Notes under the pieces: model-generated
What the model saw: only the letters and a program-made list of their open reading frames with translations
What the model was told of the DNA's origin: nothing
Database searches by the model: none
Assembly: GCF_043555935.1 (NCBI RefSeq)
Contig: NZ_JBIGIB010000001.1
Coordinates: forward strand, 186,001 to 250,000
Direction of reading: 5' to 3'
Origin: Pelomonas baiyunensis
GTDB taxonomy: Bacteria; Pseudomonadota; Gammaproteobacteria; Burkholderiales; Burkholderiaceae_C
Length of the DNA stretch: 64,000 nucleotides
Program-made: the position numbers and the translations under genes
Part shown: one piece after another, positions 7,638 through 16,184 of the stretch
How positions within the stretch are numbered: the first letter of the stretch is position 1
How the letters are laid out: the number at the start of each line of letters is the position of its first letter

Positions 7638-8975
7638 TCAGAACAAAAAGTCCAGCTGCACCGTGGTCAGCTGCGCGCGCCCGTTCCACAGGGATGGGGT
7701 GGCGGCCAGGGGCGGGCTGTCCAGCCGCACTAGGCCGCGGCGGCCGGTGGTGGTGTCGCGCAGCGCGCGCCAGAACTCCTGCTGCAGTTTGAGTGCGGTG
7801 TGGGCGCCGAAGTCCCAGCGCAGGCCCAGCTGCCACTGGGCCAGGTCGTTGGGGGACTGAAGGAACCGGTCCAGCGCGTCCAGCCCGGCACGCACCGTGG
7901 CCGGGGCGCCGTCGCGTGCGGCCAAGCCCAGCGGGGGCTCGCGGTACTGCATGCGGCCGGCGGCCACTTGGGCTTGCCAGGCCTCCCACCGGCGCGAGAC
8001 CTGCACATAGGCGCCGCGGGCGCGTGGGATGAACGCCGAGGTGCTGTCACTGCGCCACAGGGCCTCGGCGGTCACTTCCCAGGGGTGGCCGCTCCACACC
8101 AGCTGCGCACTGGCAATGCGGCCGTGAATGGCCGATGTGGGCGCGCGCGCCGGCAGCACCGTCGCGCAATTCGTGCAGTCGGCTTGCCAGGCGGCGGGCA
8201 GCAGGTTCTGGGGGCTGAGGTCGAGCTCGAAGTCAGACGCTGCGAGCCGCCCGGTCCAGTCGCCGCGCTGCCATTGCAGGCCAGCCACCACGCTGTGGCG
8301 CACATGCACCGGGCCGCCGCCCACGCGTGCACTGGCGCGGCCCACGCCCAGGTCGGCCCGCACGGTGCCGCCCTGGGCTTCGCCTTCCCAGGTCAGGTTG
8401 GCGCCGTCCACCGGCGAGCCGGTGCTCAGGCCGTAGACGGTGACGTTGGGGCGCACGGCGGCTTGGGCGTAGCCGACGTAGCGGGTTTCGGAGTGGCGCA
8501 AAAACGGCAGCGTCTGCCGGCCCAGTCGCACGGTGCTGCGCTCGCCCAGCGGCAGGTTCACGTAGGCCCAGTCCACATGGGGGCGGTAGTGCTGGCTCTC
8601 GGTGTTGCTGGTGGAGAGTTGCAGCACCCAGTCGGTGTCGGCCACGCCCGCCTTGCGGGCTTGCAGGGCCAGGCGGCTGTCGGCGTCGGCCCGCCATTCA
8701 CCGCCGGTGGCGCTGCCGGCGAACTGGGTGTCCGGCCGCAGTCGAGCACCTGTGAGGTCGGCCCGGTAGGCCGAGAGGCTGCCGTAGCCGCCCCAGGTGA
8801 TGCCCCAGGGGCCGGCGTGCGCTTGCGCCCGAGCGACGTCGGCGCCCGCCAGGGCCAGCGTGGCCAGGCCGGCCCACGCCGCCATGCGCGCTGCCGTCGC
8901 AGCCCCGGTGCGCCCGCGACGGGTGGGCACGGCGCAGGGTGGCACGGCGCGGGTCGGCAGCGGTGCGAAAGCCAT
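7638..8975 (-). CDS. outer-membrane beta-barrel (porin-like) protein
   Basis: A 445-residue protein with alternating polar and hydrophobic strands rich in Trp, Tyr, Arg and Gly, ending in the aromatic VQLDFLF expected of outer-membrane beta-barrels. A signal-like stretch (MAAWAGLATLALAGADVARAQA) starts at residue 31, so the real start may be the ATG at 8885 rather than the one at 8975. Two cysteines (ADCTNC, about residue 255) are unusual for a porin and could form a loop disulfide. Its stop is two bases before the start of the binding-protein gene, which suggests an outer-membrane/periplasm pair working on the same small molecule. Specificity unknown. Confidence 0.65.
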   Translation of the reverse strand: MAFAPLPTRAVPPCAVPTRRGRTGAATAARMAAWAGLATLALAGADVARAQAHAGPWGITWGGYGSLSAYRADLTGARLRPDTQFAGSATGGEWRADADSRLALQARKAGVADTDWVLQLSTSNTESQHYRPHVDWAYVNLPLGERSTVRLGRQTLPFLRHSETRYVGYAQAAVRPNVTVYGLSTGSPVDGANLTWEGEAQGGTVRADLGVGRASARVGGGPVHVRHSVVAGLQWQRGDWTGRLAASDFELDLSPQNLLPAAWQADCTNCATVLPARAPTSAIHGRIASAQLVWSGHPWEVTAEALWRSDSTSAFIPRARGAYVQVSRRWEAWQAQVAAGRMQYREPPLGLAARDGAPATVRAGLDALDRFLQSPNDLAQWQLGLRWDFGAHTALKLQQEFWRALRDTTTGRRGLVRLDSPPLAATPSLWNGRAQLTTVQLDFLF

Positions 8976-9054
8976 GCCCCATGCTAGCCAGCACGGTGCA
9001 GCCCCGGGGGCAGGACTTGCCGCAACGTTGCGCGGGCGCCGCGGGGCCGAGGCG

Positions 9055-10311
9055 TCAGCCCGGCAGGGCGCCGCGGCCGAAGCGCGTGCGGCACACCTGC
9101 GCGCCGTTGAGCATCTCGAAGTCGCTGCCCAGCATCAGCAACTGCTTGCCGTCGGCCGAGGGCAGCAGGGGTGACGAGTAGTTCTGGCACCAGTTGGTTT
9201 GCGTCGGGGGCGACAGCGGAACGACCGGCGCGGGCACCGTGGTCCAGGTGCCGCTGCCATCGGCCGTGCTGCTGAGGAAGACGGTGGCGCCGTTGCCGGT
9301 GGCATCCACGCTGCCGGCGCTGGTGTTCAGGATCTGGCCCACCAGGGCCAGGCGCTGGCTGGCTGGCAGCCACACCACGGTGGGCGCGTGGCGGAACCAG
9401 CGGCCGTCGGCCGTCTTGGGCTCGAAGCCGCGGTCGGTGGGCGAACCCCAGTCCAGCCCGTCGGCCGAGCGCTTGAGGTACACGCGGCAGTCCAGCCCGG
9501 CGGTGCTGCAGAACTCGTAGCTCATCAGGTAGCTGCCGTCGCCCAGCCGGGTGGTCACGGCCATGCCGGGGCGGTCGCTGGCTTTCACGGCGGCCACCAG
9601 CAGGCGCGGGGCCGTCCAGCTCACGCCGTCGGCGGTGGTGGTGATCTTGAGCACCTGCGAAGCGCCGTCGTCGGTCTCGTCGGAGTACATGCAGACCAGC
9701 GTGCCGTCTTTGGCCTGCTGGAACTCGGGCTCCCAGATGCCGGTGCCGTCGCCGTTGCGGGGCTTGCGGCCCACGCCGCAGGTGGCGCCCAGGGCAGTCC
9801 AGGTTTTGCCACCGTCGCCGCTGCGGTAGATGGGGTGGGTCATGGCGGTGCCCGGGGTGTCCTGCCCGATGGACGCGGACCACAGCAGCGTGCCGGCGGG
9901 CAGGGCACCCACGGGGCTGCGCAGCTCGAAGATGGAGCCGCAGCACAGGCCCTTGGGCCAGCGGCTGTCACTGACGGTGCCCAGCGGCGCGTAGCTGGCG
10001 CCGTCGTCGCGGCTGATGAAAAGGCGGCCCTGGCCCTGGCTGCCTTCAAAGCCCATGGCGCTGGCAATCACAGCGCCGTTGAGCGAGGCATCGGACTGGT
10101 GGGCCAGCCGCACCAGGCGCGGGTAAAACACCGAGGCTTCGCTCAGCAGCGTGCCGGTGCGCACGGGCGCCGGGGCGGGCACGCTGGGCGTGGTGGTGGA
10201 CGTGGTGCCGCCTCCGCCGCCGCAGCTGGCGCAGGCGCCAATGAGCAGCAGCGCCGGCACCAGGCCGGCGGCGAGCAGGAGTTTTTGCCAGATCTTCATG
10301 AGCAGGGTCAT
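9055..10311 (-). CDS. lipoprotein with sialidase/GH93-like beta-propeller
   Basis: A 418-residue protein. The N-terminus (MKIWQKLLLAAGLVPALLLIGAC) has a lipobox and is followed by a Gly/Thr/Pro linker, so it should be membrane-anchored. The rest contains Asp-box-like turns (SRDDGASYAP, SGDGGKTWTA) and FYPRLVRLA, IWEPEF and SYLMSYEFC blocks, all also present in the 32291-34264 protein; the two are clear paralogues. Such propellers include GH33 sialidases and GH93 exo-arabinanases; in this locus a role in trimming a sugar polymer is likely. The ATG at 10311 has GGAG nine bases upstream; an ATG at 10299 would start directly at the signal peptide. It lies downstream of the GH43 gene and is probably co-transcribed with it. 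Confidence 0.7.
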   Translation of the reverse strand: MTLLMKIWQKLLLAAGLVPALLLIGACASCGGGGGTTSTTTPSVPAPAPVRTGTLLSEASVFYPRLVRLAHQSDASLNGAVIASAMGFEGSQGQGRLFISRDDGASYAPLGTVSDSRWPKGLCCGSIFELRSPVGALPAGTLLWSASIGQDTPGTAMTHPIYRSGDGGKTWTALGATCGVGRKPRNGDGTGIWEPEFQQAKDGTLVCMYSDETDDGASQVLKITTTADGVSWTAPRLLVAAVKASDRPGMAVTTRLGDGSYLMSYEFCSTAGLDCRVYLKRSADGLDWGSPTDRGFEPKTADGRWFRHAPTVVWLPASQRLALVGQILNTSAGSVDATGNGATVFLSSTADGSGTWTTVPAPVVPLSPPTQTNWCQNYSSPLLPSADGKQLLMLGSDFEMLNGAQVCRTRFGRGALPG

Positions 10312-10385
10312 TGTTGCGCTCCGGTCAGAGGGGAAGACGGAAGGACGGAAGGACGAACAGCGGCATATCCAAGGCACGCGCCCGC

Positions 10386-10415
10386 CCCGCCGCACGCAGC
10401 GGGTGCTGCGGCGGG
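10386..10415 (-). terminator. intercistronic hairpin
   Basis: CCCGCCGCA and TGCGGCGGG form a perfect nine-base stem with a 12-base loop, in the 156-base gap between the GH43 gene and the lipoprotein gene. No T-run follows on the minus strand. It may be a partial terminator or processing site that lowers downstream expression. The same gap holds a short direct repeat (ACGGAAGG twice, about 10336-10352). Confidence 0.3.
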
Positions 10416-10467
10416 TGTGGAAGTCAGCGGTCGGGTTGGCGAAGGGGAAGGGCTAGGCGCGCGGGCG

Positions 10468-11535
10468 TCAGGCCTCGCCGGCGGGCTTGCGCTGGGGCAC
10501 GCCACTGGCGATGGCCGGGCCGAAGTCCGGCCGGCCGTCGGGCGTCCAGCCGAAGCGCTGGATGCGCATGGTGCGGCCGCTCGCGTCCCCCGCGTTCTGG
10601 TCTTTGGCGTGGTAGACCAGCCAGTCTTCGGTGCCGTCGGGCGAGCGGGTGAAGCTGTTGTGGCCGGGGGCGAACACGCGCTCCGTCGGGCTGAACACCG
10701 GGTGGGGGTGCTTGGTCCAGCTCTTGGGGTTCAGCGGGTCGCTGCCGGTCAACTCCAGCAGGCCCAGGTAGTACACCGCGGCGGTGTGGCCGGCGGAGTA
10801 GACGACGAAGGTGCGGCTGCTGCCGCGGTGCACCGGTTGCAGGGCCTGCGGGGCCTCGATCCAGAACGCGTCGGTCTGCTTCTGCCAGCGGCCGTTGACC
10901 TGGTGCCAGCCGCGCTCCCAGTCGTGTTCGCCGGTGACGATGCGCACGCCTGGGCCGCTGGCGCGGGTGGGGCTGCTCATGGGGGCGATCCACAGGCCGC
11001 TGTCGGCGTACATCCAGTACAGCCGGCCATCGGCCAGGCGCAGCACCGAGCCGTCGATGGCGTAGCGCTCGTGCGCGGCGTGCACCCGGCCGCGGTCCAC
11101 GTAGGGGCCCATGGGGTGCTCGGCTTCCAGCACGTAGTGGCGGTGGTTGGCGTCCACGCCGTCGGCGGCGGTGAAGTAGAGGTACCAGCGGCCGTCCAGC
11201 TGATGCAGTTCCGGCGCCCAGATCATCTGGCTGCGCGGCCCGCCGGGCTCGGGGGTCCAGACCTTGCGGCGCTCGGCCTGCCGCCAGTCGCTCAAGGTGC
11301 TGGAGCTGTAGACCCACAGGCCGCCCTCGGGGTCGAAGGTGGCGGTGAGGTAGTAGCGGCCCTCGTGCTGCACGACGAAGGGGTCGCCGGCTTCCACGCC
11401 GGGCAGCACGGGGTTGGTGAAAGTGGTGGGCGCGGTCATGGCGGCTCCTGGCGCGCCCAGGCCCACCGCGGCGGCCCAGCCCAGCAGGCCGCGGCGGCGC
11501 AGCGCCGGGCCCGGCGTGTCGTCGTTGTTGTGCAT
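10468..11535 (-). CDS. GH43 family glycosidase, exported (Tat-like signal)
   Basis: A 355-residue five-bladed propeller enzyme. The N-terminus has RRRGLLGWAAAVGLG, a twin-arginine-like signal. The three GH43 acidic residues are visible: the general base Asp51 in EAGDPFVV, the pKa-modulating Asp161 in YAIDGSV and the general acid Glu228 in FWIEAPQ. The family covers alpha-L-arabinofuranosidases, beta-xylosidases and exo-galactanases, and activity on galactofuranose has also been reported; the sequence alone does not decide. The ATG at 11535 has a good GAGGAG ribosome site. It is divergent from galE, and the intervening 116 bases contain one copy of the shared 30-bp motif, so the two genes may be co-regulated. 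Confidence 0.85.
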   Translation of the reverse strand: MHNNDDTPGPALRRRGLLGWAAAVGLGAPGAAMTAPTTFTNPVLPGVEAGDPFVVQHEGRYYLTATFDPEGGLWVYSSSTLSDWRQAERRKVWTPEPGGPRSQMIWAPELHQLDGRWYLYFTAADGVDANHRHYVLEAEHPMGPYVDRGRVHAAHERYAIDGSVLRLADGRLYWMYADSGLWIAPMSSPTRASGPGVRIVTGEHDWERGWHQVNGRWQKQTDAFWIEAPQALQPVHRGSSRTFVVYSAGHTAAVYYLGLLELTGSDPLNPKSWTKHPHPVFSPTERVFAPGHNSFTRSPDGTEDWLVYHAKDQNAGDASGRTMRIQRFGWTPDGRPDFGPAIASGVPQRKPAGEA

Positions 11536-11595
11536 GGTGTGTCTCCTCGCCCCCGGGGCCGAGGGCCTGGGGCGGCGCGATGCTAGTTGGCTTTC

Positions 11596-11627
11596 TTGTT
11601 TATAACAAGTAAATCGGTTAATAATGA
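11596..11627 (+). promoter_or_regulatory. galE promoter with shared bipartite operator-like motif
   Basis: The motif occupies 11598-11627: left half GTTTATAAC, nine bases, right half GGTTAATAAT. It matches the copy before the TonB-dependent receptor at 23 of 30 positions. TTGTTT (11596-11601) and AATAAT (11620-11625), 18 bases apart, form a plausible sigma-70 promoter whose transcript would begin about 20 bases before the galE ATG. The motif also faces the divergent GH43 gene. Confidence 0.6.
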
Positions 11628-11651
11628 AGTGAACGCAACTGAAAGACCCGT

Positions 11652-12671
11652 ATGCGCGTACTCGTGACCGGCGGCGCCGGCTACATCGGCAGCATCACCA
11701 CGCTGCAACTGCTGGAAGCTGGCCATGAGGTGCTGGTGCTGGACAACTTCAGCAACGCCAAGCCGGCGGTGCTGGGTCGCATCGAGGCGCTGGCCGGGCG
11801 GGCGCCGGCGGTGGTGGAGGGCGACATCCGCGACGGCGCCTTGCTGCGCCGCGTGCTGGCCGAGCACGGCACTGAGGCGGTGCTGCACTTCGCGGGGTTG
11901 AAGGCCGTGGGCGAGTCGGTGCGCAAGCCGCTGGAGTACTTCGACAACAACGTGCAGGGCACGCTGAGCCTGCTGGCCGCGCTGCGCGACACCGGCGTGC
12001 GCACGCTGGTGTTCAGCAGCTCCGCCACCGTGTACGGCGTGGCCGAGACCATGCCGCTGCGCGAAGACGCGCCCACCGGCACCACCAACCCCTACGGCCG
12101 CAGCAAGCTGATGGTGGAGCACATCCTGCAAGACCTGGTGGCGGCGGACCCGAGCTGGTCGTTGTGCGCGCTGCGCTACTTCAACCCGGTGGGCGCCCAC
12201 CCCAGCGGGCGCTTGGGCGAAGACCCGCAGGGCATACCCAACAACCTGATGCCCTTCATTGCGCAAGTGGCGGTGGGGCGCCGGCCGGCGCTGCAGATCT
12301 TCGGCCGCGACTACCCCACGGGGGACGGCACCGGCGTGCGCGACTACATCCACGTGCAAGACCTGGCCGCCGGCCACCTGGCGGCGCTGGGGCATGTGCA
12401 TGACCGCCCGGGCTGGCATGTGTTCAACCTGGGCACCGGCCGGGGCAACTCGGTGCTGGAAGTGCTGCGCGCCTACGAGGCCGCCTGCGGCCAGCCGCTG
12501 CCGCACGAGTTCGTGCCGCGCCGTGATGGCGACGTGGCGCAGAACTGGGCCGACCCGGCACGGGCCGAGGCGGTGCTCGGTTGGCAGGCGAAGTTGAGTC
12601 TGGCGCAGATGTGCGAAGACAGCTGGCGTTGGCAGTCGCAGAACCCGAACGGCTACGAGGTCGCAGCCTGA
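11652..12671 (+). CDS. galE: UDP-glucose 4-epimerase
   Basis: A 339-residue short-chain dehydrogenase/reductase-type enzyme that interconverts UDP-galactose and UDP-glucose in the cytoplasm, closing the Leloir pathway. The NAD-binding GGAGYIG is at residues 7-13, and the catalytic YxxxK pair is Tyr148/Lys152 in NPYGRSK; Ser-rich FSSSATVYG precedes it. The length is typical. It is transcribed alone from a promoter overlapping the shared 30-bp motif, converges on the regulator gene, and sits apart from the galT-galK-galM operon, which suggests independent dosage control. Confidence 0.96.
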   Translation: MRVLVTGGAGYIGSITTLQLLEAGHEVLVLDNFSNAKPAVLGRIEALAGRAPAVVEGDIRDGALLRRVLAEHGTEAVLHFAGLKAVGESVRKPLEYFDNNVQGTLSLLAALRDTGVRTLVFSSSATVYGVAETMPLREDAPTGTTNPYGRSKLMVEHILQDLVAADPSWSLCALRYFNPVGAHPSGRLGEDPQGIPNNLMPFIAQVAVGRRPALQIFGRDYPTGDGTGVRDYIHVQDLAAGHLAALGHVHDRPGWHVFNLGTGRGNSVLEVLRAYEAACGQPLPHEFVPRRDGDVAQNWADPARAEAVLGWQAKLSLAQMCEDSWRWQSQNPNGYEVAA

Positions 12672-12701
12672 GGCTCAGTAGCTCGCGGCGGGTGTTTTGC
12701 G

Positions 12702-12791
12702 TTGGGCCGAGCGCTGGGCCGCTCCCGAGCCGGCCCGTCAGGCGATGTGCACGCGGCTCAACGCCGCGGGCATCGCCGTCCCCTCGGGGGA
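12702..12791 (-). repeat. structured 90-bp repeat, copy A
   Basis: A full copy in minus orientation, beginning 48 bases after the stop of the regulator gene on the same strand. On that strand it holds CCCCCGAGGGG, then GGCGATG...CATCGCC enclosing GCGGC-GTTGA-GCCGC, then GGGCC...GAGCG-GCCCAG-CGCTC-GGCCC. It also fills most of the gap to galE. See copies B, C and D. Confidence 0.85.
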
Positions 12792-12839
12792 CCAACTGGA
12801 CTTGACCGCGTTCAGCGGGGCAAGGCCGGGTGAGGGGCT

Positions 12840-13799
12840 TCAGAGCCCGGGGCCGGTGCCGCGCGGGAAGTCGAACGTCACCCGCATCACGATGTCTTGC
12901 GGGTAGTTGCCGAACTTGCGGCCGAAGAGGTTCATGCCGCCGCGGTTGCGGGCATCGGGTTTGACGCCCAGGCGCACCTTGATGTGGTTGGTCTGCGGCA
13001 GGGTCAGCTGCTCGATGCCCACGGCGCTCAGCTCCACGCCGTCGATCATCGAGGCCTTGGGGCCGACGCTCCACTGCTTGAGCAGCCCGTGCGTGGTGCG
13101 GTCGGTCTGCCACCAGGAGGGCATCAGCAACGAGGGCTTGCCGCCGTAGTCGCCCGGGCAGGTCCAGGTGCCGATCTCGACCTCGTTGATCCACAGCGTG
13201 AGGTCCGACGGCCAGTCTTCGTTGAACTGCGGTGCCTCGGAGCAGATCTCCATGGACAGCTCCAGGTGCGTGGGCACCGCGCCGTAGGGCAGGTTGTTCG
13301 GGAAGGCGTATTCCACATAGCCATCGCCACCGAACCACAGCAACTGGGCGTACACGTGCTCGGGCTCGAAGAAGGAGCGCGGGTCGTCCAGCATGCCGAT
13401 GATCTTGGTCTCGCTGACCAGGCCGCAGGTGGGCTTGGCCTCCACATGCCGGTAGCTGCCGATGGGCATGTTGATGGAGATGACGTTGGGTTTGCTCTCC
13501 ACCGCCGCGCCGGGCAGGCGCAGGCGCACTTCGTCGTAGCGCTTGGAGCAGAGCTTTTGCTGGCCGCGCGTGCCCGGCTCCACTTCCACGGACACCAGGC
13601 CCACGGCCTGCAGCTGGTTGATGTTGAAGCTCACCGTGGAGTGCGGCAGGTCCATGGCGGTGGCCAGTTCCGACACGTTCAGCACCTGGTGCGTGAGCAT
13701 GCCCAGCATGGCCTGCCGCGTGTCGGACGCCAGCGCCTTGGCCACGGCCAGGGCGGCATTGCCCTCCACCATCAGGATGCGGCTGCCTGGAACCTCCAT
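12840..13799 (-). CDS. ArsR-type HTH transcriptional regulator with large C-terminal domain (candidate locus regulator)
   Basis: A 319-residue protein. Residues about 15-85 form an ArsR-like winged helix (AKALASDTRQAMLGML, then NVSELATAMDLPHSTVSFNI as the recognition region, then GLVSVEVEPGTRGQQKLCS as the wing). The remaining roughly 220 residues are beta-rich with many Trp and aromatic residues and match nothing I can name; a sugar-binding jelly roll is a guess. The ATG at 13799 was chosen over a TTG at 13829 because GAGGGG lies eight bases before it. It is divergent from galT, and the 151-base gap holds one copy of the shared 30-bp motif plus the palindrome TTTCCCTGGGAAA (13876-13888). It is the only regulator in the sugar locus, so the natural candidate to bind those sites. 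Confidence 0.75.
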   Translation of the reverse strand: MEVPGSRILMVEGNAALAVAKALASDTRQAMLGMLTHQVLNVSELATAMDLPHSTVSFNINQLQAVGLVSVEVEPGTRGQQKLCSKRYDEVRLRLPGAAVESKPNVISINMPIGSYRHVEAKPTCGLVSETKIIGMLDDPRSFFEPEHVYAQLLWFGGDGYVEYAFPNNLPYGAVPTHLELSMEICSEAPQFNEDWPSDLTLWINEVEIGTWTCPGDYGGKPSLLMPSWWQTDRTTHGLLKQWSVGPKASMIDGVELSAVGIEQLTLPQTNHIKVRLGVKPDARNRGGMNLFGRKFGNYPQDIVMRVTFDFPRGTGPGL

Positions 13800-13875
13800 G
13801 TTTTGCCCCTCGTTCGCGTTTGAGCCCAAAGAACTTGCGAGTTTATGCGGGGCTTCGCGGCGGGCGCAGCGGCGC

Positions 13876-13888
13876 TTTCCCTGGGAAA
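13876..13888. promoter_or_regulatory. palindrome TTTCCCTGGGAAA
   Basis: A perfect inverted repeat of six bases around one central T, between the divergent regulator and galT. It could be a second operator used for autoregulation, but it occurs only here and is short enough to arise by chance. Confidence 0.3.
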
Positions 13889-13916
13889 CGGCGGTCCACT
13901 AGGGTAAAGACTGATC

Positions 13917-13946
13917 GTTACTAACAATCAAAATGGTGACAATCGT
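13917..13946 (+). promoter_or_regulatory. shared bipartite motif at galT
   Basis: GTTACTAAC, nine bases, GGTGACAAT. It matches the receptor copy at 17 of 30 positions, with both halves conserved at the same spacing. It ends four bases before the ATG at 13951, so RNA polymerase using it as a promoter would give a leaderless message, or a bound regulator would block transcription from further upstream. Confidence 0.5.
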
Positions 13947-13950
13947 CGCC

Positions 13951-15018
13951 ATGACTTCTCCCGACTCCCGCGAGCAGGTGCACCGTCGCCGCAACCCCCT
14001 GACGGGGCGCCACGTGCTCGTCTCGCCGCACCGCACGCAGCGCCCCTGGCAGGGCGCCCAAGAGGCGGTGGACACCGAAGCGCTGCCGGCGCACGACCCG
14101 AGCTGCTACCTCTGCGCCGGCAACGTGCGCGCCAACGGCGAGCACAACCCGGCCTACGACGGCACCTTTGTTTTCACGAATGATTTCGCGGCGTTGCAGC
14201 CGCAGTCCGGCTTCCAGGCCGAGGGCGACAGCCTGATGCAGGCCCGCCCCGTGGCGGGCGAGTGCCGGGTGCTGTGCTTCTCGCCGGACCACGGCAAGAG
14301 CCTGCCGGAGCTGTCGCCCGAGGCCCTGCGCGCCGTGGTGGCGGCCTGGCAGGCGCAGTCGGCCGAACTGGGCCAGCGCCACCGCTGGGTGCAGGTGTTC
14401 GAGAACAAGGGTGCCGCCATGGGCTGCTCCAACCCGCACCCGCACGGCCAGGTCTGGGGCCTGGACCAATGGCCCGACGAGGCCGCGCTGGAAGACCAGC
14501 ACCAACGCGCCTTCCTTGCCGATGAAGGCGAGCCGATGCTGGTGCGCTACGCCCGCGCCGAGCAGGCTGCCGGCGAACGCGTGGTGGTGGAGACCGAGCA
14601 CTGGCTGGCCGTCGTGCCCTACTGGGCCGCGTGGCCCTACGAAACCCTGTTGCTGCCCAAGGCCCACAGCCTGCGGCTGGAGTCGCTGAGCGCCGCGCAA
14701 GCCGCGGACCTGGCCGAGGCGGTGCGCCGCCTCACCACCCGGTATGACAACCTCTTTCAGTGCTCCTTCCCGTACTCCATGGGTTGGCATGGCGCGCCGC
14801 ACGAGGCCGGCCGCGCGGATGACGCCCAGCTGCGCCACTGGCAGTTGCACGCGCACTTCTACCCGCCGCTGCTGCGCTCGGCCACGGTGCGCAAGTTCAT
14901 GGTGGGCTTCGAGATGCTGGGCGAGGCCCAGCGCGATCTGACCCCCGAGGCCGCGGCGCAGCGCCTGCGCGCCGTCAGCGACACCGTTCACTACCGCCAC
15001 GCCCCGAGGGCCGCATGA
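13951..15018 (+). CDS. galT: galactose-1-phosphate uridylyltransferase
   Basis: A 355-residue enzyme that swaps UMP between UDP-glucose and galactose-1-phosphate. The active-site NPHPHGQVWG is present; the uridylylated His should be the second one, about residue 165. Zn-site cysteines appear in SCYLCAGN near residue 50. An ATG at 13933 would add six residues but lies inside the motif, so the ATG at 13951 (MTSPDSREQ) is preferred. It is the first gene of a tight operon: its stop overlaps the galK start (ATGA), followed by galM and a GH5-like gene. Confidence 0.95.
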   Translation: MTSPDSREQVHRRRNPLTGRHVLVSPHRTQRPWQGAQEAVDTEALPAHDPSCYLCAGNVRANGEHNPAYDGTFVFTNDFAALQPQSGFQAEGDSLMQARPVAGECRVLCFSPDHGKSLPELSPEALRAVVAAWQAQSAELGQRHRWVQVFENKGAAMGCSNPHPHGQVWGLDQWPDEAALEDQHQRAFLADEGEPMLVRYARAEQAAGERVVVETEHWLAVVPYWAAWPYETLLLPKAHSLRLESLSAAQAADLAEAVRRLTTRYDNLFQCSFPYSMGWHGAPHEAGRADDAQLRHWQLHAHFYPPLLRSATVRKFMVGFEMLGEAQRDLTPEAAAQRLRAVSDTVHYRHAPRAA

Positions 15019-16184
15019 GCCAGACCACCACCACCCCGCCGCGCGAGCGCGCGGTGCAGGGGTTCGCGCGCGCCTTTGGCGTGCAGCCCCAGCAACTCAG
15101 CCGGGCGCCGGCCCGCGTCAACCTGATCGGCGAGCACACCGACTACAACGAGGGCTACGCCATGCCCTGCGCCATCGACCGCGACACCGTGGTGGCCGCC
15201 GCGCCGCGCGACGACGACGTGGTGGAGGTGCTGGCTTGCGACCTGGACGGCGCCTCCGCCCGCTTTCGTGTCGACGACGCCAGCGACGTGGCCGGCAGCC
15301 CGCAGTGGGTGCGTTATGTGCAAGGCATGGTGGCCGTGCTGCGTGAGCGCGGCCTGCCGGTGCGCGGCGCGCAGCTGGCGATTGCCGGCAACGTGCCGCA
15401 GGGCGCGGGTCTGAGTTCGTCGGCCTCGCTGGAGCTGGCCGTGGGCCAGGCGCTGGCCTCGCTGAACGGCTGGCAGCTGGCGCCGCGTGCGATGGCGCTG
15501 GCCGGCCAGCGGGCCGAGAACGCGTACGCCGGCTGCCAGTGCGGCGTGCTGGACCAGATGAGCTCCGCCCTCGGCGTGGCCGGCCACGCGCTGCTGCTGG
15601 ACTGCCGCAGCCTGGACGTGCAGCCCATCCCGCTGCCAGCCAACACCGCCGTGCTGGTGATCGACTCCAAGATCCAGCGCGGCCTGGTGGACAGCGAATA
15701 CAACCTGCGCCGCCAGCAGTGCGAAGCCGCCGCCGCCGGGCTGGGCGTGAAGGCCTTGCGCGATGTGGACGACGACCTCTGGTCGCGCCGCGGCGGCACG
15801 CTGGACCTGGTGGTGCGCCGCCGGGCGCGCCACATCATCACGGACAGCCGCCGCTGCGAGCTGATGGCCGACGCGATGCGCCAGGGCGACCTGCCCGCCA
15901 TCGGCCGGCTGATGCGCGAGTCGCACTGGTCCATGCGCGACGACTTCGAGATCACCGTGCCCGCCATCGACGCGCTGGCCGCACTGGTGCAGGGCGTGAT
16001 CGGCGACGCGGGCGGCGCCCGCATGACCGGCGGCGGCTTCGGCGGCTGCGTGATCGCACTGGCCCCGGTGGGGCAGGTGGACGAGATCCGCGCGGCGGTG
16101 GCGGCCGGCTACCGCTCGCCGCAAGGCCGCGAGGCCGAGGTGCATGTGTGTGCCGCGTCCCACGGCGCCGGGAGCCTGGCGTGA
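15015..16184 (+). CDS. galK: galactokinase
   Basis: A 389-residue GHMP-family kinase that phosphorylates galactose at C1 in the cytoplasm. The galactokinase signature is visible near residues 32-45 (ARVNLIGEHTDYNEGYAMP), the phosphate-binding GAGLSSSASLEL near residue 132, and the third GHMP motif in GARMTGGGFGGC near the C-terminus. It overlaps galT by four bases and galM also by four bases, so the three are translationally coupled. Confidence 0.96.
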   Translation: MSQTTTTPPRERAVQGFARAFGVQPQQLSRAPARVNLIGEHTDYNEGYAMPCAIDRDTVVAAAPRDDDVVEVLACDLDGASARFRVDDASDVAGSPQWVRYVQGMVAVLRERGLPVRGAQLAIAGNVPQGAGLSSSASLELAVGQALASLNGWQLAPRAMALAGQRAENAYAGCQCGVLDQMSSALGVAGHALLLDCRSLDVQPIPLPANTAVLVIDSKIQRGLVDSEYNLRRQQCEAAAAGLGVKALRDVDDDLWSRRGGTLDLVVRRRARHIITDSRRCELMADAMRQGDLPAIGRLMRESHWSMRDDFEITVPAIDALAALVQGVIGDAGGARMTGGGFGGCVIALAPVGQVDEIRAAVAAGYRSPQGREAEVHVCAASHGAGSLA

